This document shows positions 7,879-15,921 of a stretch of DNA of 64,000 bases, piece after piece. The DNA comes from Reyranella aquatilis. GTDB taxonomy: Bacteria > Pseudomonadota > Alphaproteobacteria > Reyranellales > Reyranellaceae. The position numbers and the translations under genes are program-made. Each line of letters opens with the position of its first letter. Within the stretch, counting starts at the first letter, position 1. Location of the stretch: the NCBI RefSeq assembly GCF_020880995.1, contig NZ_JAJISD010000002.1:429153-493152 (forward strand). Direction: 5' to 3'. A model generated the notes under the pieces. That model was not told the origin of the DNA, ran no database searches, and was given only the letters and a program-made list of their open reading frames with translations.

Positions 7879-9132
7879 ATGAAGCAAAGACGTTTCTGGC
7901 TCTGGAGCACGCTGGTCGCACTGCTCGTGGCATTCACCGTGGCGGGGTTCGAGGCGCTCAGCGCCTTCGTCGTGCCGCCCTGGCCCGCGCGCGAGCTGCG
8001 GCCGATCGAGGTTTCCAACGCGGCGATCGCGAGCACGCTGAGCGGCGCGCAGGCGATGCCACAGTACAACAGCTGGAGCCTGCGCGACGGGGAGCATCCG
8101 ATCGCCAAGCCAGCCGGGATGTTTCGCGCGGCAATCGTCGGCGACAGTTTCGTCGAAGGTGCCTTCGCCGACAGATCGGTCGGCATGCGGATCGAGGAGC
8201 TATGGCAGTCGCAGGGCCGACGCGATCTGGAACTGGTGAGCCTGGGCGTATCGGCGACCGGGCCGCGGCAATACTACTACCGCATCCGCGACATCGGCCT
8301 GCTCCTTCAGCCCGACGCCCTCGTGCTGGTCTTCTATTCGGGCAACGACTTCGTCTCCGACCCGCTGTCACCCTGGCAGGTCCCGCCTCTCGTCGCTGAA
8401 CGGCCCCGGCCCTCCTGGCTGGGCGCTGTCGCCCCCCGGCTGACCTGGTTGCTGGTCAATCGCCTCGGCCTCTCGGAGTTCGGAAGCGGCAAGGTCGTCG
8501 GGGTCGAAGACGTGGCGGCGATTCTGAAGAAGCCGCGCGCCGAAAGACTCGATGCGATGGTCAGCTTCCTCAAGACCTACTACTACCCGCAGAAGGACGA
8601 GCGGGTGATGCGCGAGATCCTGGCGCGCGGCGGCGACCGGTTCTGGGATGCCTTCGAGCCACGCGAGCGCGACCAGGAGTATCTTCAGGGCTGGTGGATG
8701 GCGGGCATGGTCGACTGGGAGACCGCCACCTGGTCGGTGCCCTTGACCCCATCGGAGATTGAGCAGTCCCTGAACAGGTCCGACATTGCCGCGACCATGA
8801 GCTGGTTGCTGGGCGCGCAGGACCTCGCACGCCAACGGGGCATCAGGTTTGCCATTGCCCTGGCGCCGGTCGGGCTGGTGGATCCACGCTACGCCGAATT
8901 CTGGAGTCCGTGGCCGCGCTATCTCAGCTTTCCGCGACAGCGCGAGGCCATGCACCGCGTCCTGCGGGCGGAACTGGAAGCGAGGGGCGTGACGGTCGTC
9001 GATCTGGAAGACGACCTGAAGGGCGTGCCGGGGACTTATCGCGTGTCGGATGGGCACTGGACCGAGCTCGGCACCGAGATCGCCGCCAGGCGACTCGAGG
9101 CCGAACTCGTGAAGATGCGCGGGGCCCGCTGA
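7879..9132 (+). CDS. Membrane-anchored SGNH-hydrolase-fold protein
   Basis: This 417-residue protein has an N-terminal membrane anchor (about residues 7-30), so the rest is probably periplasmic. SGNH blocks are visible: GDSFVEG with Ser90, Gly near residue 123 in Ser-Leu-Gly-Val-Ser, Asn156 in Tyr-Ser-Gly-Asn-Asp, and a C-terminal DGHW motif (Asp391, His393). The Asp-x-His-Trp form resembles the AlgJ/AlgX-like branch that O-acetylates polysaccharides more than classical lipases. It could be an esterase or an acetyltransferase for a cell-surface glycan. No polysaccharide genes are nearby. It stands alone between the monooxygenase gene and a convergent DUF35 gene. Confidence 0.75.
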   Translation: MKQRRFWLWSTLVALLVAFTVAGFEALSAFVVPPWPARELRPIEVSNAAIASTLSGAQAMPQYNSWSLRDGEHPIAKPAGMFRAAIVGDSFVEGAFADRSVGMRIEELWQSQGRRDLELVSLGVSATGPRQYYYRIRDIGLLLQPDALVLVFYSGNDFVSDPLSPWQVPPLVAERPRPSWLGAVAPRLTWLLVNRLGLSEFGSGKVVGVEDVAAILKKPRAERLDAMVSFLKTYYYPQKDERVMREILARGGDRFWDAFEPRERDQEYLQGWWMAGMVDWETATWSVPLTPSEIEQSLNRSDIAATMSWLLGAQDLARQRGIRFAIALAPVGLVDPRYAEFWSPWPRYLSFPRQREAMHRVLRAELEARGVTVVDLEDDLKGVPGTYRVSDGHWTELGTEIAARRLEAELVKMRGAR

Positions 9133-9162
9133 AGCGGGCCCCCAACGCCGGCCTCAGGCCGG
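9121..9162. terminator. Two back-to-back hairpins, each holding a stop codon in its loop
   Basis: GGGGCCCGC (9121-9129) pairs with GCGGGCCCC (9134-9142) around the loop TGAA, which contains the TGA stop of the plus-strand SGNH gene. CCGGCC (9148-9153) pairs with GGCCGG (9157-9162) around TCA, which is the TGA stop of the minus-strand DUF35 gene. The two genes converge here, so the pair probably acts as a bidirectional terminator or 3-prime mRNA stabiliser. There is no U-tract, so intrinsic termination would be imperfect. Confidence 0.6.
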
Positions 9163-9549
9163 GGTGAACATCGGCAGCGGCGGGCCTCCGTCGGTCGGCT
9201 TGAAGACCAGCTTCACCGGCTGCTCGCACTTCAGCTTGTCGAAGTCGCAATCGACGATGTTGGTCACCATGCGCGGACCCTCGGCCAGCGTCACGTAAGC
9301 CATGGCATAAGGTACAGGCGCACGGCGCATGACGCTGAACGAATAGATCGTGCCCTTGCCCGACGCCTCGACCCATTCGGTCTTGTCGCTGAAGCAGAAT
9401 GGACAGATCGTGCGCGGATAGTGATGCACCTGGCCGCAGCTCGTGCACTTGCGCACCAGCAGCTTGCCCTTGCCGGCGGCATCCCAGTAGGCCTGCGTCT
9501 CGTCGCTGATGGCCGGCGCGGGCAGCTTGCGTTCCTTGGTCTCGGCCAT
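9154..9549 (-). CDS. DUF35 OB-fold protein with zinc ribbon
   Basis: This 131-residue protein has the rubredoxin-like zinc ribbon Cys35-x2-Cys38 and Cys49-x2-Cys52, then an OB-fold domain, the arrangement of the DUF35/DUF35_N acyl-CoA-associated proteins. Members such as the DUF35 part of ChsH2 bind thiolase-fold partners and present the acyl-CoA. It lies three bases downstream of the thiolase-like gene on the same strand, so the two almost certainly form one complex. No catalytic residues are expected in this subunit. Confidence 0.88.
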   Translation of the reverse strand: MAETKERKLPAPAISDETQAYWDAAGKGKLLVRKCTSCGQVHHYPRTICPFCFSDKTEWVEASGKGTIYSFSVMRRAPVPYAMAYVTLAEGPRMVTNIVDCDFDKLKCEQPVKLVFKPTDGGPPLPMFTPA

Positions 9550-9552
9550 GGG

Positions 9553-10725
9553 TTACTCCCTTTCCAGAATGACGGTGGCGCTGCCGTGCCGCAGCCCGAG
9601 CGAACCGCCCGTGCCGTGCGCGATCGCGAGATTGCAATTGGGGACCTGCACCTTCGGGTGCGCCTCGCCGCGGAGCTGCCGTACCGCCTCGAGGACCTTT
9701 GTGAGGCCGCCGCGATTGCCGGGATGGTTGCTGCACAGGCCGCCGCCATCGGTGTTGAACGGCAGCTTGCCGGTGCCCGCGATCAGGTTGCCGTCGGCGA
9801 CAAAGGCGCCGCCCTTGCCCTTTTCGCAGAAGCCGAGATCCTCGAGTTGCATCAGCACGGTGATCGTGAAGCTGTCGTAGATCGAGGCGTACTTGATGTC
9901 TGCCGGCTTCACGCCCGCTTCGGCGAAGGCCGCCGCGCCGGTGAAGCGTGCGCCCGAATAGGTCAGGTCGACCTTGCCGCCCATCTGCGTCTTCACGAAC
10001 TCGGAGGCGCCCAGCAGCTTGACCTTCGGCCGCTTGAGCTTGGCTGCGATCTCCGGCGCCACGACGACGATCGCACCGCCGCCGTCGGTGATGACGCAGC
10101 AGTCCAGCCGGTGCAGCGGATCGGAGATCATGGGCGAGTTGACGACCTCCTCGACCGTGACGACGTCCTTCAGCAGCGCATGCGGATTGTATTGCGCGTG
10201 ATGCGACGCCGCGACCTTGATCCAGGCGAGCTGCTCGGAAGTCGTGCCGTACTCGTACATGTGGCGCATGGCGCACATCGCGTACATGTTCACGACCGTC
10301 GGCCCGTACGGGAACTCGAAGGGTTCGTCCGGCGTCGGCGTGCCACCGCGGCTGCGCGGCACGGTGCCCGTCGCCATGCCCTCGGCGCGCGGCCGGCCGG
10401 CCAGGGTGATCAGCGCCACCTTGCACTTGCCGGCGGCGATCGCCTCGGCGGCGTGGCCAACATGCAGCACATAGGAGGAGCCGCCGGTGTCGGTCGAATC
10501 GACGTGGCGGGGCTTCAGGCCCATGTACTCGACCATGGACATGGGGCCGAGGCCCGGCGCGTCGCCCGCGCAGAAATAGCCGTCGACATCGTCCTTGGTG
10601 AGGCCCGCATCCTCCAGCGCGCCCTTGGCGCACTGCGCATGGATCTGCGCCAGCGAAATGTCCTTCGCGAGCCTGGTCGGGTGTTCGTAAATACCGGCGA
10701 TATAGGCCTTGCCCTTGATGCTCAT
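9553..10725 (-). CDS. Thiolase-fold protein of the SCP-x/Ltp2 type lacking thiolase cysteines
   Basis: This 390-residue protein has the overall thiolase fold signatures: the GGSSYVLHVGHAAEAI helix region, a SNHPGNRGG segment and a C-terminal HGTGGSLGLRHG loop. The nucleophilic Cys expected before the N-terminal helix is replaced by Gly/Ser. The C-terminal Cys of the usual CGGG loop is His. With its DUF35 partner three bases downstream, this fits the Ltp2-type aldolases that cleave steroid side-chain beta-hydroxyacyl-CoA, or another acyl-CoA C-C lyase or ligase, better than a true beta-ketothiolase. The exact substrate is unknown. Confidence 0.82.
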   Translation of the reverse strand: MSIKGKAYIAGIYEHPTRLAKDISLAQIHAQCAKGALEDAGLTKDDVDGYFCAGDAPGLGPMSMVEYMGLKPRHVDSTDTGGSSYVLHVGHAAEAIAAGKCKVALITLAGRPRAEGMATGTVPRSRGGTPTPDEPFEFPYGPTVVNMYAMCAMRHMYEYGTTSEQLAWIKVAASHHAQYNPHALLKDVVTVEEVVNSPMISDPLHRLDCCVITDGGGAIVVVAPEIAAKLKRPKVKLLGASEFVKTQMGGKVDLTYSGARFTGAAAFAEAGVKPADIKYASIYDSFTITVLMQLEDLGFCEKGKGGAFVADGNLIAGTGKLPFNTDGGGLCSNHPGNRGGLTKVLEAVRQLRGEAHPKVQVPNCNLAIAHGTGGSLGLRHGSATVILERE

Positions 10726-10853
10726 AGGCGCGCCATCTCCCTCGTCATTGTGCGGTGCACATGGTGAGGGATCGCAGCCTCACAGGAAAGTGCGCTCTTT
10801 CGCTGCGAAGAACGATGCTAGGCTCTGCGAAACGAACCGGGGAGCATTGCCAC

Positions 10854-11690
10854 ATGACCTTCCGTCTTCTGTCCGTCATAGCCGCGGCCTGCTTGGCGTT
10901 CGCCGGCAACGCCAGCGCCCAGGCTCCGACTCCCGCTCCGGCAACGGGCAAGGCCGAGTTGCTGTGGTACAGCCAGGCCGCCTTCAAGCTCACCACGCAG
11001 ACGGGCAAGGTCATCATGATCGATCCGTGGATCATGGGCGCCACCCGGATCCCGCCGGAACTGAAGGATCTCGACAAGATCGGCAAGGTCGACCTGATCC
11101 TGGTGACGCACGGTCACGGCGACCATCTCGGCGACGCGCTGGAGATTTCGAAGAGGAACAACGTGCCGATCTGGGCGCCGGCCGGCCTCAACCAGACGCT
11201 GGCGACGCTCGGCCTAATGCCGGCGAACCTGGTGCCGCGCATGAGCAAAGGCGGCACCATCGAGCCCTTCCCCGGCGTGAAGATCACGATGGTCCATGCC
11301 GACCATTCCTCGGAGATGATCCTCAAGGACCCGGCGACCGGCAAGGACACGAGCTACGCCGCCGGCGAGCCCTGCGGCTTCATCATCGAGCTGGAGAACG
11401 GCTTCAAGATCTACCACATGGGCGACACCGGCCTGTTCGGCGACATGAAGCTGATCGGCGAATACTACAAGCCCGACCTCGTGTTGATCCCGATCGGCGG
11501 CCACTTCGTCATGGACCCGAAGGCCGCGGCCTACGCCACCAAGGAACTGATCAAGCCCAAGATGGCCTGGCCCATGCACTATGCCAGCAACCCGTTCCTC
11601 CGCGGCACGCCCGCCGAATACAAGGCGGCGCTGGGCCAGACCTCGATCGAGGTGATCGACGCACAACCGGGAACGAAGAAGACCTTTTAG
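10854..11690 (+). CDS. Exported metal-dependent hydrolase, metallo-beta-lactamase fold
   Basis: This protein of 278 residues starts with a signal peptide (hydrophobic residues 4-22, Ala-Ser-Ala near the cleavage site). The metal-binding motif HGHGDH is at residues 86-91, followed later by Ala-Asp-His-Ser and a Gly-Asp-Thr-Gly metal-bridging Asp. The pattern is that of the UPF0173/YtnP-like branch (L-ascorbate lactonase-like, beta-lactamase superfamily domain 2). The start at 10854 is chosen over upstream in-frame codons because the signal peptide begins there. Substrate unknown. It is divergent from the thiolase/DUF35 pair across 128 bases. Confidence 0.8.
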   Translation: MTFRLLSVIAAACLAFAGNASAQAPTPAPATGKAELLWYSQAAFKLTTQTGKVIMIDPWIMGATRIPPELKDLDKIGKVDLILVTHGHGDHLGDALEISKRNNVPIWAPAGLNQTLATLGLMPANLVPRMSKGGTIEPFPGVKITMVHADHSSEMILKDPATGKDTSYAAGEPCGFIIELENGFKIYHMGDTGLFGDMKLIGEYYKPDLVLIPIGGHFVMDPKAAAYATKELIKPKMAWPMHYASNPFLRGTPAEYKAALGQTSIEVIDAQPGTKKTF

Positions 11691-11703
11691 ACGTCTCGCG
11701 GCT

Positions 11704-12279
11704 CTAGTCGTTCCGCTCGAGGACGGCTTCCCAGACAGACTTGGGGTGATCGTACCGGTCGATCACCATTTCCCCGATGGCAAGCGCACGCCAGCCGCGC
11801 GCGAACAGCCGATCGATGGCCTCCCGATCGAAGAAGCGCTTGGGCGCCCCATCGACCTCGTAGAAATTCTTCTCGATTTCCGGATGACCGCTGGCGCCGA
11901 AATGGTGGTCGTTGGTCGAGTTGAGCCGGCACAGCAGCACGCCTTCGGGAGCGAGCGCATCGCGCACGCGATCGACAAGGTCACAGGTCTCCGCCCAGCC
12001 GAAGTAGTGCAACGAAAGGCTCGCCAACACCACGCCGGCCGGCCCGGTTATCGGGAGCGGTGCGCGTATGTCCTGGCAATGGATCTCGGCTGAGGGCACG
12101 CGATCCCGGGCTCGGCTGGCGGCCGCGGCCAACAGTTCCACACCGATCACACGATGCCCGGCCTCGGCTAGCGTGGCGGTATCGCGTCCGCCGCCACAGC
12201 CCAGTTCCAGCACCGGCCGCCCGCCAGCCCGCTCGGCGAGGAGCGGCAGCCAGCGCGCCAGCCATGGATCGCCCGCCAA
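11704..12279 (-). CDS. Class I SAM-dependent methyltransferase
   Basis: This 191-residue protein has motif I VLELGCGGGRDT at residues 23-34 and an acidic Glu after strand 2 (Gly-Val-Glu-Leu). A post-I Asp-Ile and a Ser-Leu-His-Tyr-Phe motif IV region follow, as in small Methyltransf_25/11 proteins. The substrate is unknown. The only available start is TTG 12279, because an in-frame TGA, the stop of the upstream flavin oxidoreductase gene, lies six bases before it. The two genes are therefore in the same frame, separated by TGA GGC, and the methyltransferase is probably translated by re-initiation. Confidence 0.75.
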   Translation of the reverse strand: MAGDPWLARWLPLLAERAGGRPVLELGCGGGRDTATLAEAGHRVIGVELLAAAASRARDRVPSAEIHCQDIRAPLPITGPAGVVLASLSLHYFGWAETCDLVDRVRDALAPEGVLLCRLNSTNDHHFGASGHPEIEKNFYEVDGAPKRFFDREAIDRLFARGWRALAIGEMVIDRYDHPKSVWEAVLERND

Positions 12280-12282
12280 GCC

Positions 12283-13497
12283 TCAGTCGCCCGCGACGTC
12301 GCGGGCGCCCGGCGTGCGGTTGCGGAACTCCTCGGGCGCCTCGCGGCCGGCGTCGGTGAAGGCCTTCTTCACGGCCGCCACGTTCGGTCCGAAGATGCCC
12401 TTGCGGTTGTCCTTGGCCCACTGGTTCGAGTTGACGATGGTGTCGAGCGAGCCCTGGAAACGCGGCATCACGTAGCGCGCGAACAGCTCGTAGGAGCGCA
12501 TCGTCTGCTCACGCGTCGCCCATTCGTGCGCGCGGAACAGCACGCCGCCGAAGCCGCCATTGGAGAAGCCGAGCAGCCGTTCGATGCCCTTGGCGACGGT
12601 GTCCGGACTGCCGATCAGGGTCGTGCCCATCTTCACGCCGTCGCGCAGCGGGTCGTCGGCACGGCCGGGCGGACGGCCCAGCGTGTCCTCGAAATAGGTC
12701 ACGGTCTCGCGGCGCTCGCCGGCGTGGACCTCGCGCAGCGCCTGCTCGTCGTCCTCGGTCACATGGGCGTTCACCACGACGCGCCACTTGGAGCGGTCCG
12801 CGGTCTTGCCGTGCTTGGCCGCCGTCTCCTCGTAGATGCCCCACTGCTTGCCGAGCATCTCCGGCCCGCCGGGAATGCCCGCGCCGATCGACAGGACGCC
12901 GAGCCCGTGCTTGCCGGCGGCGATCATGCCCGAGGGCGTGATGGTGCTGGCGCAGGCGATCGGGAAATGCGGATAGCTGTAGGGCGCGAGGTGCAGCCGC
13001 GCCTCCTTCAGCTCGAACCAGTCCGTCTTCATCGTGACCGGCTCCTTGCATTCGAGCAGGCGCATGATGGCTTCGAGCGCCTCCTCCATGCGCGGCCGCT
13101 GGGTCGAGGGATCGATGCCCATCATGTAGGCGTCGGACGGCAGCGCACCCGGGCCGCAGCCCAGCATCGTGCGGCCGCGCGACATGTGGTCGAGCTGCAC
13201 GAAGCGGTTCGCGACCATCAGGGGATGGTGATAGGGCAGGCTCGTGACGCCGGAACCCAGGCGGATGTAGCGGGTGCGCTCGATGGCGGCGCCGATGAAC
13301 ACTTCCGGCGAGGCGATGGTCTCCCATCCGGCGGAATGATGCTCGCCGATCCAGGCTTCGTCATAGCCCAGCTCGTCGATCCATTCGATCAGCTCCATGT
13401 CTCGCGCCATCGCGAGCGTCGGGTTCTCGCCCACGCGATGGAACGGCGCCAGGAAGATGCCGAACGTCAGTCCCTTGTGATTGCCGGTCTGTGCCAT
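12283..13497 (-). CDS. LLM-class flavin-dependent oxidoreductase
   Basis: This 404-residue member of the luciferase-like monooxygenase superfamily has an N-terminal Thr-Phe-Gly-Ile-Phe strand and the EHH motif near residue 50 (Trp-Ile-Gly-Glu-His-His). SLPYHHPLMVA and the Gly-Arg-Thr-Met-Leu-Gly-Cys-Gly-Pro-Gly loop lie in the first half, and a C-terminal GSPDTVAKGIERLL appears as in alkanal and nitrilotriacetate-type monooxygenases. It uses reduced FMN and oxygen on an unknown substrate; no flavin reductase gene is adjacent. The start at ATG 13497 gives the family N-terminus. It is divergent from the tandem CoA-transferase gene. Confidence 0.86.
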   Translation of the reverse strand: MAQTGNHKGLTFGIFLAPFHRVGENPTLAMARDMELIEWIDELGYDEAWIGEHHSAGWETIASPEVFIGAAIERTRYIRLGSGVTSLPYHHPLMVANRFVQLDHMSRGRTMLGCGPGALPSDAYMMGIDPSTQRPRMEEALEAIMRLLECKEPVTMKTDWFELKEARLHLAPYSYPHFPIACASTITPSGMIAAGKHGLGVLSIGAGIPGGPEMLGKQWGIYEETAAKHGKTADRSKWRVVVNAHVTEDDEQALREVHAGERRETVTYFEDTLGRPPGRADDPLRDGVKMGTTLIGSPDTVAKGIERLLGFSNGGFGGVLFRAHEWATREQTMRSYELFARYVMPRFQGSLDTIVNSNQWAKDNRKGIFGPNVAAVKKAFTDAGREAPEEFRNRTPGARDVAGD

Positions 13498-13578
13498 TGC
13501 TTGAAGTCCTCCGTCACGCGAGACGGTAGCACGCGCGTGACATTGACCGCAGCACCGGCTTGCGCAGATCATCCTGCG

Positions 13579-15918
13579 ATGAACGAAGCTTCCGCCCCGC
13601 CGCTCGCAGGCTTCAGGATCGTCGAGGTGAACGACGCCAAAGTGCCGCTCTGCCTGCGTCTGGCGACGTCCCTCGCCGCCAAGATCGCGGCCGACCTCGG
13701 CGCGGACGTACTCAAGGTCGAGCCGCCCGGCGGCGACCCTGTCCGTCGTGCGCAACCCTTGCTGCCGCAGGGCGAAAGCGCACTATTCCAGTTCCTCAAC
13801 ACGTCCAAGCGCTCGCGGACGCTCGACCTCGCGGCCGAGGACGGACGCAAGGACCTCGCCGATCTCGTCGGCGAGGCGGACGTCGTGCTGTTCGAGGAGC
13901 CGGCCGTCGTCGCGGCGATGCTGCGCTCGTCGAAAGCGGCGCCCGTCGAGATCGCGGCCTTCCCGGCCGAGATGAATGCCGCGCTGCGTCCCGTCAGCGA
14001 ACTGGCGAGCCAGGCACTCGGCGGGCTGATGCACATGGTGGGCGAGCCCGCACGCAAGCCGTTGAAGCTCGGCGGGCACCAGGCGTCCTATCCGGCGGGC
14101 CTCACTGCCTTCACCGGACTGATGGCGGCGCTCGCGGCGCGCGAGGCCGGCCGGCCGGCACCGGCGGTGCGCGTATCGCTCGCGGAAGTGATGCAGTGGG
14201 TGAACTGGAAGGCGGCGTCCGGCGCCGCCGCCTCCGGCACCTCGCCGGGCCGCGAAGGCAGGAACTCGGAGTTCCAGGTCCTGCCCTGTCGCGACGGTCA
14301 CGTGGCCGTCGTCTACACAGTGACGCAGTGGCCCGCGACCCGCGCCCTTGTCGGCGATCCCCGCCTCGACGATCCGAAATTCAATACGCGCGCGGGGCGA
14401 CGCAAGAACATCGCGGAGCTCTATGCAGCGCTGGCGCCGTGGTTCGCCGGCAAGACACGCGAGGAGATCCAGAAGACGGCGCAGGCCAAGGGCGTGCCTT
14501 TCGGCCCGATCTTCTCGCCGGCCGAGCTTTTGCGGACCGAGCAATACGTGGCGCGCGGCTTCCTCGCCGACATGCTTCATCCGACCGAGGGCACATTGCG
14601 CCTGCCGCAGCTTCCCGTGCAATGGAACGGCCGCTCGTTCTCGCCGCGGCCTGCGCCGCCCCTTACGTCTCACCATTCAAATGGGGAGGTACCCTCGTCT
14701 TGCGAGGGCGGAGGGGTCAAAGCGGCGAACCCGAACACGATGCCCCCTCCGTCGCGGAAGACCGCGACACCTCCCTATTTGAATGGGAAAGTGGGCCAGC
14801 GTCCTCTCGCCGGTATCCGCGTGCTCGATTTCGGGCTGCTGACCGCCGGCGCGAACACCTCGGCGATGCTGGCCGATCTTGGCGCCGACGTGATCAAGAT
14901 CGAATCGGGCGCCTATCTCGATCCCTTCCGCGTGGTCGGCAAGATCGACGATGACGACGGATGGTGGAACCGCTCGCCGCAGTTCCGATTCACCAACCGC
15001 AACAAGCGTGGGCTGGCGCTGAACCTGAAGGATCCGGAAGGTCAGCGCGTCATCCGCGAGCTGGCGGCACACTGCGACGTCGTGGTCGAGAATTTCCGGC
15101 GCGGCGTGCTCGATCGCGCCGGGCTGGGCTACAGGGACCTGAGCGCGATCAATCCGCGCCTGGTGTTCGCCGCCATCTCCAGCCAAGGCGACACCGGACC
15201 GGAGCGCATGAACGTCTCGTTCGGCAGCACTCTCGACGCCACCTCGGGCATCGCCTCGCTGACCGGCTACGAGGGCGAGGAGCCGCGCATCTCGGGCATG
15301 GACGTGAACTATCCCGACCAGATCGTGTCGCTGTTCGCCACCGGCATCGTGATCGCCGCCGTCACCGAAGCGCGCCGCACGAACAGGGGCGCATTCCTCG
15401 ACTTCTCCCAGCGCGAGGTCGCGTCGTTCACCCTGGGCGAGGAGATCCTCGCCGCCTCGGCCGATCCGGCTCACCGGCTTGAACCACGCGGCAACACGAT
15501 GCCCGGCGTGCCACAGCAGGACGCCTACAGTTGCAGCGACGGCAAATGGCTGGCCGTAACGCTTGATGCGCCCGATCCGGCGATGGCGGACTTCTGCGCC
15601 GCCACCGATCGCGAGACGGCCGTGAAGACGCTGCTCGGCAAGGGGATCGCCGCCGCCCCCTGCCTCGACGGCAACGACCTGCTGCGCGACACCGCGCTTC
15701 AGGGTGTCACCCTGGTACGCGACGAACACGGCGCGCTCGTGAAGGGCCTGCCCTATCGGCTCGACGGCAAGGGCCTCGCCATCGAGCGGCCGGCGCCCGA
15801 TCTCGGCCAGCACACGAGCGAGGTGCTGCACGAGTTGCTGGGCTACGACGATGCCCGACTGAAGCAATTGAACGACAGCGGCGTGACCTCGACCACGCCC
15901 ACCATCGGAGAGGTTTGA
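13579..15918 (+). CDS. Two-domain family III (CaiB/BaiF) CoA-transferase fusion
   Basis: This 779-residue protein contains two complete CaiB/BaiF domains, at about residues 10-355 and 415-760. Each begins with the family pattern (Ala-Asp-Leu-Gly-Ala-Asp-Val then a Lys-Val/Ile-Glu). At the place of the catalytic Asp, the first half reads Ser-Leu-Ala-Glu and the second Ser-Gln-Arg-Glu, so Glu seems to replace Asp in both. The linker, near residues 365-403, is encoded by a palindromic repeat at 14673-14786. The reaction is probably transfer of CoA to a carboxylic acid, or an acyl-CoA isomerisation. The start is ATG 13579. It heads a plus-strand catabolic run. Confidence 0.85.
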   Translation: MNEASAPPLAGFRIVEVNDAKVPLCLRLATSLAAKIAADLGADVLKVEPPGGDPVRRAQPLLPQGESALFQFLNTSKRSRTLDLAAEDGRKDLADLVGEADVVLFEEPAVVAAMLRSSKAAPVEIAAFPAEMNAALRPVSELASQALGGLMHMVGEPARKPLKLGGHQASYPAGLTAFTGLMAALAAREAGRPAPAVRVSLAEVMQWVNWKAASGAAASGTSPGREGRNSEFQVLPCRDGHVAVVYTVTQWPATRALVGDPRLDDPKFNTRAGRRKNIAELYAALAPWFAGKTREEIQKTAQAKGVPFGPIFSPAELLRTEQYVARGFLADMLHPTEGTLRLPQLPVQWNGRSFSPRPAPPLTSHHSNGEVPSSCEGGGVKAANPNTMPPPSRKTATPPYLNGKVGQRPLAGIRVLDFGLLTAGANTSAMLADLGADVIKIESGAYLDPFRVVGKIDDDDGWWNRSPQFRFTNRNKRGLALNLKDPEGQRVIRELAAHCDVVVENFRRGVLDRAGLGYRDLSAINPRLVFAAISSQGDTGPERMNVSFGSTLDATSGIASLTGYEGEEPRISGMDVNYPDQIVSLFATGIVIAAVTEARRTNRGAFLDFSQREVASFTLGEEILAASADPAHRLEPRGNTMPGVPQQDAYSCSDGKWLAVTLDAPDPAMADFCAATDRETAVKTLLGKGIAAAPCLDGNDLLRDTALQGVTLVRDEHGALVKGLPYRLDGKGLAIERPAPDLGQHTSEVLHELLGYDDARLKQLNDSGVTSTTPTIGEV
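14673..14786. repeat. Palindromic repeat element inserted in frame in the CoA-transferase linker
   Basis: The outer 18-base arms, at 14673-14690 and 14769-14786, are inverted copies with one mismatch (core CATTCAAAT / ATTTGAATG). Each arm is followed by its own hairpin: CCCTCG/CGAGGG at 14692-14708 and GTCGCGG/CCGCGAC at 14751-14768. Inside lies another inverted pair, CGGAGGGG (14709-14716) and CCCCTCCG (14744-14751). Two half-elements head to head with different but paired stems is the architecture of dispersed intergenic palindromes such as BIME/REP. Here the element is translated without a stop as the low-complexity linker between the two domains. Confidence 0.8.
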
Positions 15919-15921
15919 TCC

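Noticed and set aside
9553..10725. Ordinary acetyl-CoA acetyltransferase
   Set aside because: The catalytic Cys positions are replaced and a DUF35 partner is present, so a standard thiolase call would mislead.
12280..12285. Stop-codon read-through or selenocysteine joining the flavin oxidoreductase and the methyltransferase
   Set aside because: Both products look complete on their own, and no selenocysteine insertion hairpin is evident after the TGA; re-initiation at TTG is simpler.
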